From: Clostridia bacterium
GTDB taxonomy: Bacteria > Bacillota > Clostridia > Oscillospirales > Acutalibacteraceae
Assembly (NCBI GenBank): GCA_017402845.1
Contig: JAFPLH010000077.1
Coordinates: 1-36,914 of the forward strand
Reading direction: 5' to 3'
Length of the DNA stretch: 36,914 nt
The notes under the pieces are model-generated. The model was not told the DNA's origin and made no database searches. It worked only from the letters and a program-made list of their open reading frames with translations. A program made the position numbers and the translations under genes. How positions within the stretch are numbered: position 1 is the first letter of the stretch; each line of letters starts with the position of its first letter. Shown here in pieces: positions 13,895-21,897 of the stretch.

Positions 13895-15319
13895 ATGATG
13901 AATAATCAGACAATCTACTGGCTTTGGATACAAAATATTCTGGGCTACGCAAGCTCCAGAATTACTCCTTTGATGAATAGCTTTACATTTGCCGAGGATT
14001 TTTACAGAGCCGATCTTGAAGAAAAATTATCGTGCGGCTGCTTTAATGAAACGCATAGCAGAAAGCTTGAAAATACCTCTCTTGATAGCTGCGCAAGAAT
14101 AATGGAGTACTGCAAAAAAAATCATATAGAAATTATCACGCCCGGTGACGCTGTTTATCCGAGCCGTTTCAAAACAATAAAGGCTCCGCCGGCTGTTCTT
14201 TTTGTAAAGGGTAATATAGATTGTCTTTCTTCACAAATGTGTATAGCTGTTATCGGTACACGACAGGCAACTCCTGCCGGCTGTACTGCCGCTTTATCCG
14301 TTACAAAGGAGCTGTGTCAAAACAATGCTGTGATAATTAGCGGCGGCGCAAAGGGAATTGATACTGCGGCTCATAAGGCTGCAATAGGGGGCAACGGTCA
14401 GACAGTGTGTGTGCTGGGGCATGGTCATGCACGCTGTGATTATCATAAGATATCAGAGCTTATACTTAGCAGCGAGCGTCATGGCGCTGTTGTGTCTGAA
14501 TATGTACCGTTTGAAAGTCCGTCAAGAAATACATACCCTTTGCGTGACAGACTTATCTCAGGTTTGTCTGACGGAGTTGTTGTTATAGAATCGGGTGTTA
14601 CAGGCGGTACTATGATTACTGTAAAAGCAGCTAAGAGTCAGAATCGAGATTTGTTTGCATACCGATTTCCCGATAAGAGCAATATCTCTGACGGTACTGC
14701 TATGCTTATCTCAAAGGGAATTACTCCTGTTTCGTCGGGAAATGACGTTATTGGATACTATAAAAATAGTACAAGGGTAAATAATGAAGGAGATCCACAA
14801 ACGGTATTTATCAAAGCAAAAGAGTCATACTTTAAGAGTCTGAATAAAAGCATTAACCGTGGTTACAGCGTAGATGTGGGTTTTGGTGAAAAGCCGAGAA
14901 AAACTGAAACTGAGATGACCGAGGATTTTTTCAGTTCTCACCCTAATGCAAACCGTGAATACATTACCGCTGGCAGACACCTGACAAGCAGCTTGTTTGA
15001 CGGTGAATACGATACAGAAAAAACGAAAAACACAAATTATAATAGAAAAGAAAAGAATACAAAAAAGCTTTCTGATATACCTTTTACCGAAAATACAATA
15101 GATTCTCCCGACAAGAACGAAGCTTTTGTCTTGCCCGAAGATCTTTCTGACGAGGCGATAAGAGTTTACGAGTGTTTAGGAAAAAGCCCTGTATCTGTCG
15201 ATAAGTTAGTTGAGCTTACAGGCTTGAATATAAAGCGTGTAAATTCGGCTTTGACAGAGCTTGAGCTTGAGGAGATTATTACGGGTATAGAGGGACGAAG
15301 ATATTTAAGGAATCACTGA
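13895..15319 (+). CDS. dprA: DNA processing protein DprA (Smf), end supplied by a repeat element
   Basis: DprA binds incoming single-stranded DNA and loads RecA during transformation; many non-competent Clostridia also carry it. The 474 residues comprise an N-terminal helical part, the Rossmann-like DprA domain (about 60-285) with AVIGTRQATPAG, ISGGAKGIDTAAHKAA and ESGVTGGTMITVKAAK, a long low-complexity charged linker (about 300-410), and a C-terminal winged-helix DprA_WH domain (YECLGKSPVSVDKLVELTGL). The last four sense codons and the TGA (15305-15319) lie inside the left terminal repeat of a miniature element, so the original C-terminus was probably altered slightly. The functional domains appear complete. 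Confidence 0.92.
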   Translation: MMNNQTIYWLWIQNILGYASSRITPLMNSFTFAEDFYRADLEEKLSCGCFNETHSRKLENTSLDSCARIMEYCKKNHIEIITPGDAVYPSRFKTIKAPPAVLFVKGNIDCLSSQMCIAVIGTRQATPAGCTAALSVTKELCQNNAVIISGGAKGIDTAAHKAAIGGNGQTVCVLGHGHARCDYHKISELILSSERHGAVVSEYVPFESPSRNTYPLRDRLISGLSDGVVVIESGVTGGTMITVKAAKSQNRDLFAYRFPDKSNISDGTAMLISKGITPVSSGNDVIGYYKNSTRVNNEGDPQTVFIKAKESYFKSLNKSINRGYSVDVGFGEKPRKTETEMTEDFFSSHPNANREYITAGRHLTSSLFDGEYDTEKTKNTNYNRKEKNTKKLSDIPFTENTIDSPDKNEAFVLPEDLSDEAIRVYECLGKSPVSVDKLVELTGLNIKRVNSALTELELEEIITGIEGRRYLRNH

Positions 15320-15506
15320 ATAAATCACGTCCTGCTGGCTCGGTCGGTGCTGTTGCCTTGCGGCAGCGTCTGCCACCGGCAGACCGCACCGTCAAATTGT
15401 ACTCAAATCACTTGAAATACGTCGGTATTCCGGCGTGATTTTCGCACAATTTGCCTGAAAAAATTCTAAGCGATACGGGCACTCGATTTAATCAGTGCTT
15501 CCTTAA
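15305..15506 (+). repeat. Miniature inverted-repeat element (MITE-like), copy A
   Basis: This 202-bp non-coding element is bounded by imperfect 22-bp terminal inverted repeats: TTAAGGAATCACTGAATAAATC on the left and, read from the other strand, TTAAGGAAGCACTGATTAAATC on the right. Inside, nested inverted repeats (CAAATTGT/ACAATTTG, AAATCAC/GTGATTT) surround a core with ATACGTCGGTATTCCGGCG. A second copy lies inverted at 29397-29574; the two are nearly identical outside one internal variable block (about 15333-15390 here). No transposase is present, so mobilisation would be in trans. Target duplication was not resolved. Confidence 0.85.
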
Positions 15507-15569
15507 GAAATCATTGAAAGAAACAGTATTTAAAGAAAAGAAAAATGCAGCCTTAATGGAGGTTATTTA

Positions 15570-17651
15570 ATGTCTGATTTAGTAATAGTTGAGTCGCCGT
15601 CAAAGGCACATACAATTCAAAAGTATCTTGGCAGCGGATATAAAGTCTTAGCGTCAAAAGGTCATGTTAGAGATCTTCCCGAAAAAAGACTCAGTGTAGA
15701 CGTTAAGCACGATTTTGCGCCGAAATACGAAATAATGAAAGACAAAGAAAAGCTGATAAATGAGCTCAAAAGCGAAGTAGAAAAAAGCGGTACAGTATAT
15801 CTTGCAACTGACCCTGATCGTGAGGGCGAGGCGATATCGTGGCATTTAGCTTATATTCTGGGACTTCCGCTTGACAGTCAGAACAGAGTTGAATTTAACG
15901 AAATTACAAAAACAGGCGTTGCCAATGGTATGGCTAACCCAAGAAAAATTGATATAGATCTTGTAAACGCTCAGCAGGCAAGACGTATTCTTGACAGACT
16001 GGTAGGCTATAAGCTCAGTCCGTTTATTTCTCAGAAAATACGCAGAGGTCTTTCGGCAGGCAGAGTTCAGTCGGTAGCACTCAGAATAATTGTAGACAGA
16101 GAAAACGAGATAAGAGCGTTTGTGCCTGAGGAGTACTGGACAGTTGACGCAAAGTTTATTCCCAAGGGCGGAAGAAAGGCTTTTCCTGCTTCTCTTTATT
16201 CGTATAACGGCGAAAAGCTTAAGATTACAAATAAAGAACAGGCGGATAAAGTGCTTGCAGACCTTGAAAATGCAGAGTTCGTTGTATCTAAGGTAAAGCA
16301 CGGTACAAGAAAAAAACAGCCTGCACCGCCGTTTATTACTTCTACATTACAGCAGGACGCATCTCGAAAGTTAGGCTTTCAGTCGAAAAGAACAATGAAG
16401 GTCGCTCAGGAGCTGTACGAGGGTATCAATATCGACGGTATCGGCGCATTAGGTCTGATCACCTATATGAGAACTGACTCTTTGAGAATTTCTCAGGACG
16501 CACTCAATGACGCCAAAAATTATATAGATAATCGCTGGGGAAGCAAATATTTGCCTAAAAAGCCGAGAGTGTTTAAATCACGAAGCAATGCACAGGACGG
16601 TCACGAGGCTATTCGTCCTACAACGATTGATCTTTCACCCGATAAGATCAAAAAGAATCTTACCACAGATCAGTATAAGCTGTATAAGCTTATCTGGGAG
16701 AGATTTATTGCTTCACAAATGGCTGAGTGTGTGCAGAAAACCACACAGGCTGATATAGAGGGCAACGGTTATACTTTCAAAGCAAGCGGTTATAAGGTAG
16801 ACTTTGACGGCTTTACTGTATTGTATGTTGAGGGCAAAGATACCGAGGACGAAAAGGAAACTCAATTGCCTGAGCTTACAGAGGGATTACCCGTAAGAGC
16901 AAAGGAGATCGTGCCGAATCAGCATTTTACACAGCCGCCTGCACGTTATACAGAAGCGTCGCTTATAAAAGCATTGGAAGAAAACGGTATCGGCAGACCG
17001 TCAACATATTCAGCTACTATTTCTACAATTGTCAGCCGAAGCTATGTTAAGAGAGAGTCCAAAACGCTTTATCCCACAGAGCTTGGCGAGGTAATAACAA
17101 AGCTTATGAAGGAGCGTTTTTCAAAGATAGTTGATGTTAAGTTTACGGCTCAAATGGAAAACGAGCTTGACGAGGTCGAGAGAGGAAACGAAGAATGGGT
17201 TCAGCTTTTGCATGGATTCTATGACGATTTTGAAGAAACGCTGAAAAAAGCAAAAACCGATATGGAGGGGCAGAAGTACGATCTTGAAGAAGATAAAACA
17301 GAGTACATCTGCGAAAACTGCGGAAAGCCTATGGTATATAAATACGGCAGGTTCGGAAGATTTATTGCCTGCTCAGGGTATCCGGAATGTAAAACAGTAA
17401 AAAAGGTAGTAGAAAAGCTTGATAATATTGCGTGTCCTCAGTGCGGAGGCGATATTATAATACGCAGAACAAAAAAAGGAAAACCTTTTTACGGCTGCGG
17501 AAATTTCCCTAAGTGCAGGTTTGCCTCATGGGACGAACCATTAGAGGAGAAATGCCCGAAATGCGGTGAAATGCTTTATAAGAAAACAGGCAAGAAAGAA
17601 AAGATCGTATGTCACACAGAGGGCTGCGGTTTTGAAAAAGAGGTTGAATGA
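15570..17651 (+). CDS. topA: DNA topoisomerase I (type IA)
   Basis: This enzyme relaxes negative supercoils by single-strand passage. The 693-residue protein has the Toprim domain (LVIVESPSKAHTIQKYLG at the N-terminus, DPDREGEAISWHL acidic motif), the type IA core with the active-site Tyr299 in GLITYMRTDS, HEAIRPT, and GIGRPSTYS. Three C-terminal zinc-ribbon repeats follow (CENCGKP...CSGYPEC; CPQCGGD...CGNFPKC; CPKCGEM...CHTEGCGF). GGAGG precedes ATG 15570. In many Firmicutes topA follows dprA and precedes trmFO, as here, although the miniature element has been inserted between dprA and topA. Confidence 0.97.
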   Translation: MSDLVIVESPSKAHTIQKYLGSGYKVLASKGHVRDLPEKRLSVDVKHDFAPKYEIMKDKEKLINELKSEVEKSGTVYLATDPDREGEAISWHLAYILGLPLDSQNRVEFNEITKTGVANGMANPRKIDIDLVNAQQARRILDRLVGYKLSPFISQKIRRGLSAGRVQSVALRIIVDRENEIRAFVPEEYWTVDAKFIPKGGRKAFPASLYSYNGEKLKITNKEQADKVLADLENAEFVVSKVKHGTRKKQPAPPFITSTLQQDASRKLGFQSKRTMKVAQELYEGINIDGIGALGLITYMRTDSLRISQDALNDAKNYIDNRWGSKYLPKKPRVFKSRSNAQDGHEAIRPTTIDLSPDKIKKNLTTDQYKLYKLIWERFIASQMAECVQKTTQADIEGNGYTFKASGYKVDFDGFTVLYVEGKDTEDEKETQLPELTEGLPVRAKEIVPNQHFTQPPARYTEASLIKALEENGIGRPSTYSATISTIVSRSYVKRESKTLYPTELGEVITKLMKERFSKIVDVKFTAQMENELDEVERGNEEWVQLLHGFYDDFEETLKKAKTDMEGQKYDLEEDKTEYICENCGKPMVYKYGRFGRFIACSGYPECKTVKKVVEKLDNIACPQCGGDIIIRRTKKGKPFYGCGNFPKCRFASWDEPLEEKCPKCGEMLYKKTGKKEKIVCHTEGCGFEKEVE

Positions 17652-17733
17652 TTTTTTATGTACTCGCGGCTTTTTGTGTACGAAAGTGTACATGAAAAGA
17701 CAGGGAGAGCTACGAATAATTCTATTGTATCAG

Positions 17734-17763
17734 TTGATATGGTTTGATAGTTAATAGTATAAT
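17734..17763 (+). promoter_or_regulatory. Promoter candidate upstream of trmFO
   Basis: TTGATA (17734-17739), an 18-nt spacer and TATAAT (17758-17763) lie directly before trmFO. The -10 is only about 20 bp from the start codon, so the leader would be very short. A small palindrome TGTAC/GTACA (17677-17692) lies upstream; its role is unknown. Confidence 0.5.
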
Positions 17764-17782
17764 ACAAAAAGGGGGCGATAAT

Positions 17783-19087
17783 TTGCAGGTAAGAGTAATA
17801 GGCGCAGGTCTTGCGGGCTGCGAGGCTGCATGGCAGATAGCCAAACGAGGAATAAAAGTCGAGCTGTACGAGATGAAGCCGCAAAAGAAAACTCCGGCTC
17901 ACAGTACAGAGCTTTTTGCTGAGCTTGTGTGTTCAAACTCGTTTAAAGCGGCAAGAGTGAACAGTGCAGCAGGCTTGCTTAAAGAAGAAATGCGAAGAAT
18001 GGGTTCTCTGCTTATGGAGTGTGCAGACGCTTTTTCTGTTCCTGCCGGCGGTGCACTTGCAGTAGACAGAACACTGTTTGCACAGGCTGTTACAGATAAA
18101 ATAAAAAGTAATGAAACCATTACCGTAATATCAAAAGAAATAACAGAAATACCACATGACGGTTTTAATATTATAGCGACAGGTCCACTTACAAGCGAGC
18201 CGTTAGCCCTCGATATTAAAAAGCGTTTCGGCGGCGGTCTTAGCTTTTTTGACGCAGCCGCACCTATTGTGACAAGTGATAGCATTGATATGTCACACGC
18301 CTTTAAAGCGTCACGCTATGGCAAGGGTGACGGCGACGATTATATCAATTGTCCGATGAATAAAGAGGAGTACGAACTCTTTCACAGTGAGCTTGTTAAT
18401 GCGCAGAGAACTCCGCTTCACGGAGTTGACACAGCAGATCCAAAGGTTTATGAGGGCTGTATGCCTATTGAGATAATGGCTCAAAGGGGCGCTGATACTA
18501 TTCGTTTCGGACCTATGAAACCGGTAGGTCTGACAGATCCTAATACCGGCCGCCGTCCGTGGGCTGTACTCCAGCTTAGAAAAGAAAACAAAGACGGTAC
18601 TATGTATAACCTTGTCGGATTTCAGACAAATTTGCGTTTCGGTGAACAAAAGCGAGTTTTCGGACTTATTCCTGCATTGAAAAACGCAGAGTTTGTAAGA
18701 TACGGAGTTATGCACAGAAATACATTTATAAATTCGCCCGAAATTCTAAACAATACTTATTCGGTGAGAAACAAGCCCGATTTGTTTTTTGCAGGACAGA
18801 TCACAGGCGTTGAAGGCTATATGGAGTCGGGAGCGTCGGGCTTGCTTGCAGGTATAAATTGCAGCAGAGCAGTTTTGGGAAAAGAGGCTTTTGTATTACC
18901 CGACTACACAATGACAGGCGCACTTGCAGGCTATATCAGCGATGTTAATGTGAAGAATTTTCAGCCTATGGGTGCGAATATCGGAATACTTCCCGCACTT
19001 GACGTAAATATAAGAGATAAGCAGCTTAAAGCACAGGCAATGGCAGACAGATCGCTTGCATTTTTTGACAGTATAATTGAGGAGTGA
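17783..19087 (+). CDS. trmFO: Methylenetetrahydrofolate-tRNA-(uracil-5-)-methyltransferase TrmFO
   Basis: TrmFO is a FAD enzyme that makes ribothymidine at U54 of tRNAs using methylenetetrahydrofolate, the Gram-positive counterpart of TrmA. The N-terminal FAD-binding VRVIGAGLAGCEAAWQIA and the family motifs SNSFKAA, RYGKGDGDDYINCPMNKEEY and GQITGVEGYMESGASGL are visible. The start is TTG 17783, seven bases after GGGGG, giving 434 residues beginning QVRVIGAG as in relatives. The in-frame ATG at 17744 overlaps the promoter and is rejected. plsX follows 8 bp downstream. Confidence 0.95.
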   Translation: MQVRVIGAGLAGCEAAWQIAKRGIKVELYEMKPQKKTPAHSTELFAELVCSNSFKAARVNSAAGLLKEEMRRMGSLLMECADAFSVPAGGALAVDRTLFAQAVTDKIKSNETITVISKEITEIPHDGFNIIATGPLTSEPLALDIKKRFGGGLSFFDAAAPIVTSDSIDMSHAFKASRYGKGDGDDYINCPMNKEEYELFHSELVNAQRTPLHGVDTADPKVYEGCMPIEIMAQRGADTIRFGPMKPVGLTDPNTGRRPWAVLQLRKENKDGTMYNLVGFQTNLRFGEQKRVFGLIPALKNAEFVRYGVMHRNTFINSPEILNNTYSVRNKPDLFFAGQITGVEGYMESGASGLLAGINCSRAVLGKEAFVLPDYTMTGALAGYISDVNVKNFQPMGANIGILPALDVNIRDKQLKAQAMADRSLAFFDSIIEE

Positions 19088-19095
19088 TTAATATA

Positions 19096-20100
19096 ATGAA
19101 AATAATCGTAGACGCATTCGGCGGAGATAATGCACCCCTTGCTATAATCAAAGGCTGTGCAGCCGCAAAAGCCGAGCATGATAATTTAGAGCTGATCCTC
19201 ACAGGTAAAGAGGACATTATTAAATCAGTAGCAGAAGAAAACGGCATAGATATTTCAGGCTTGACTATAAAAAACTGTACCGAGATTCTTTCTATGGAGG
19301 ATCACGCAACAGATGTTGTAAAAAAGAAAAAAGACAGCTCAATGGCAGTCGGATTGAAAATGCTCGCAGACGGCGAGGCAGACGCTTTTTTGTCGGCAGG
19401 CAACAGCGGCGCACTTATCACGGGTGCAACGCTTATCGTAAAGCGTATCAAGGGTATTAAACGTCCTGCGTTTTCGCCCATTATCCCAAAAGCCGAGGGT
19501 ATGTTCATGCTTATAGACGGCGGCGCAAATGCAGAATGTAAGGCTGATATGCTCCAGCAGTTTGCAATAATGGGTTCGGTATATCTTGAAAAGGTAATGG
19601 GTGTAGAGAATCCGAGAGTAGGTCTTGCAAATGTAGGAACAGAAGATCATAAAGGCGATCCGTTAAGACTTGAGGCTTTTGCGCTTCTCAAAGAAACTCC
19701 TGTAAACTTTATAGGTAATGTCGAGGGCAGAGATATTCCCTTAGACGGCTGCGATGTGCTTGTTACAGACGGTTTTACAGGCAACCTTATTTTGAAAACG
19801 TATGAGGGCGTTGCAATTGCTCTTATGGATAAGATAAAAAAGGTGTTTAAAAAGAACGCAAAGAACAAAATTGCTGCCGCTATGGTACTTTCTGATATGA
19901 AGGAGTTAAAGAATACGGTAGACTCTGACGTATACGGCGGTGCGCCTATTTTAGGTGCTGCAAAGCCTGTTTTTAAGGTACACGGCAACGCATCTGATGT
20001 TACAGTACGTCATGCGATCACACTTACTATGAACTATGTTGAAACTAATGTTATAAAAGAAATTGAAAATACAATGGCGCAGATCAATCTCAAGGGGTGA
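19096..20100 (+). CDS. plsX: Phosphate acyltransferase PlsX
   Basis: PlsX converts acyl-ACP to acyl-phosphate, the donor used by the membrane enzyme PlsY encoded elsewhere in this window. The 334-residue protein begins MKIIVDAFGGDNAP and shows SAGNSGALITGA, GLANVGTEDHKGDP, VEGRDIP and DGFTGNLILKTYEGVA, all characteristic. ATG 19096 is preferred over GTG 19084 because GAGGAG (19079-19084) would overlap the latter. In many bacteria acpP stands between plsX and rnc; here rnc follows directly, so acyl carrier protein must be encoded elsewhere. Confidence 0.96.
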   Translation: MKIIVDAFGGDNAPLAIIKGCAAAKAEHDNLELILTGKEDIIKSVAEENGIDISGLTIKNCTEILSMEDHATDVVKKKKDSSMAVGLKMLADGEADAFLSAGNSGALITGATLIVKRIKGIKRPAFSPIIPKAEGMFMLIDGGANAECKADMLQQFAIMGSVYLEKVMGVENPRVGLANVGTEDHKGDPLRLEAFALLKETPVNFIGNVEGRDIPLDGCDVLVTDGFTGNLILKTYEGVAIALMDKIKKVFKKNAKNKIAAAMVLSDMKELKNTVDSDVYGGAPILGAAKPVFKVHGNASDVTVRHAITLTMNYVETNVIKEIENTMAQINLKG

Positions 20101-20105
20101 TATGT

Positions 20106-20810
20106 GTGCAAAAGCATGAAAATTCCGGCGTTGATTATGAAAAGCTGTTCAGCGTTCTGAATTATGATTTTAAAGACAGAGAACTTGTTACAACTGCCTT
20201 GACTCACTCGTCTTATGCAAACGAAAGACGTGACGGAACATTATATAACGAACGTCTTGAGTTTCTGGGCGACAGTGTTCTGAGTATTATCGTATCTGAT
20301 TACATATACTTGAATCTTCCGCAAATGCCGGAGGGAAAGCTGACAAAGCTCAGGGCATCTCTCGTATGTGAGAAATCTTTATACGCTTATGCAAAACAGA
20401 TAAACTTAGGCGAGTTTATCCGTCTTAGCAAAGGCGAGAAGCGCACAGGGGGAGATGACCGCCCGTCTATTTTGTCAGACGCTTTCGAGGCGGTAATTGC
20501 CGCAATATATCTTGACGGCGGTATTGAAGAAGCAAGAAAGTTTGTGCTTAGATTTGTTATACCCGATATTCAGAGTTCAAAACCGAAAAAGTTTAAAGAC
20601 TACAAAACAATGCTTCAGGAGATAATACAGAAAAATCCCGAAGAAAAGCTTTCTTATGTATTGACAAAAGAAATGGGCCCCGATCACGATAAGCATTTTG
20701 TAGTAGAGGTTCACTTAAACAGCAACGTAATAGGCAAGGGCGGCGGCAGAAGCAAAAAAGAGGCAGAACAGCAGGCTGCAAGAGAAGCGCTTGAATTAAT
20801 GGGTTATTGA
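20106..20810 (+). CDS. rnc: Ribonuclease III
   Basis: RNase III cuts double-stranded RNA in rRNA precursors and mRNAs. The endonuclease domain carries the signature NERLEFLGDSVLSIIVSDYI and the second acidic cluster SDAFEAVIAAIYLDGG. The C-terminal dsRNA-binding domain (from about residue 160) contains DYKTMLQEIIQ and GKGGGRSKKEAEQQAAREAL. I choose GTG 20106, correctly spaced from AAGGGGTGA; an in-frame GTG at 20097 lies inside that site. The length of 234 residues is normal. It is flanked by plsX and a radical SAM gene in a tightly packed operon leading to smc. Confidence 0.95.
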   Translation: MQKHENSGVDYEKLFSVLNYDFKDRELVTTALTHSSYANERRDGTLYNERLEFLGDSVLSIIVSDYIYLNLPQMPEGKLTKLRASLVCEKSLYAYAKQINLGEFIRLSKGEKRTGGDDRPSILSDAFEAVIAAIYLDGGIEEARKFVLRFVIPDIQSSKPKKFKDYKTMLQEIIQKNPEEKLSYVLTKEMGPDHDKHFVVEVHLNSNVIGKGGGRSKKEAEQQAAREALELMGY

Positions 20811-20811
20811 T

Positions 20812-21819
20812 ATGAAGCATGGTAATATTTCCGTATTTGTACCCCATAACGGCTGCCCTCATCAGTGCTCCTTCTGCAATCAGAAAAGCATTACGGGCGT
20901 ACAGTATCAGCCGACGCCCGAAGATGTTGACAATGCGGTATACACCGCACTCGCATTTCAAAAAAAGTATGATTACGAAATTGCTTTTTTCGGCGGCAGC
21001 TTTACTGCGATAAACAGAGAATATATGCTCTCTTTGCTAAATGCCGCTTATAAATATGTAAAAAGCGGCGATGTGAGAGGTATACGTCTGTCAACCAGAC
21101 CTGACGCTATTGACAGAGAAGTTCTCGATATTCTTAAAAGCTATGGTGTTACTTCAATTGAACTCGGTGCTCAGAGTATGTGCGATGAGGTGCTTTCTGC
21201 AAATTTAAGAGGACATACCTCAGATGATGTTGCAAATTCTTCACGCCTTATAAAAGAATACGGTTTTTCTCTGGGCTTGCAGATGATGACGGGACTTTAT
21301 AAGAGCAGCTATGATAGAGATGTTTATACCGCAAAAAGAATTATTGAGCTTGCTCCCGAAACAGTTCGAGTATACCCGACAATTACTCTTGGCGGTACTA
21401 TGTTAGGCGATCTGTATTTAAAAGGCGAATATATTCCACAAACGCTTGATGAGTCGGTTGATCTGTGTGCTTTACTTTTGAAAATGTTTTGGAAGAATAA
21501 CATAGAGGTCATTCGACTCGGACTTCATTACAGCGAAGATCTTAAAAAAGGTATGCTTTTTAATAATTATCACCCTGCATTTAAAGAACTGTGTGAGAGC
21601 AAGATATTTATTGACGAGTTCAGAAAGCAGTTTGGTATAGACGAAAACGCTTGCTTTAATGAAAGTGTTAATGTCACGGTAAGTATCAACCCTAAGAGCG
21701 TATCAAAATTTGTGGGGCAGGGCAGAGAAAACATTAAGCGTCTGGCGCTGCAAGGGATAAATGTCAACATCGTGCAGGACAATGATATTGCATTGTATGG
21801 TCTGAAAATTGTTGGGTAA
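20812..21819 (+). CDS. Radical SAM protein, Elp3-like family
   Basis: A 335-residue radical SAM protein. The [4Fe-4S] cluster motif is CPHQCSFC (CX3CX2C, about residues 15-22), followed by AFFGGSFTAI, the SAM-binding region, and GIRLSTRPDAID. The Elp3-type features ELGAQSMCDEVL and GLQMMTGLYKSSYDRD are also visible. It lacks the GNAT domain of true Elp3 and ends with a short domain containing SKFVGQGRENIKRL. The same family is commonly found between rnc and smc in Clostridia. The substrate is unknown; tRNA modification is suggested only by resemblance to Elp3. The gene starts 1 bp after rnc ends. Confidence 0.88.
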   Translation: MKHGNISVFVPHNGCPHQCSFCNQKSITGVQYQPTPEDVDNAVYTALAFQKKYDYEIAFFGGSFTAINREYMLSLLNAAYKYVKSGDVRGIRLSTRPDAIDREVLDILKSYGVTSIELGAQSMCDEVLSANLRGHTSDDVANSSRLIKEYGFSLGLQMMTGLYKSSYDRDVYTAKRIIELAPETVRVYPTITLGGTMLGDLYLKGEYIPQTLDESVDLCALLLKMFWKNNIEVIRLGLHYSEDLKKGMLFNNYHPAFKELCESKIFIDEFRKQFGIDENACFNESVNVTVSINPKSVSKFVGQGRENIKRLALQGINVNIVQDNDIALYGLKIVG

Positions 21820-21897
21820 TTCTTACGGCAGCACATTGTCCACATAATACACAAGCACTGTTTAAGATGTAATAAATAAAAATTCGGAGGTGAAAAG

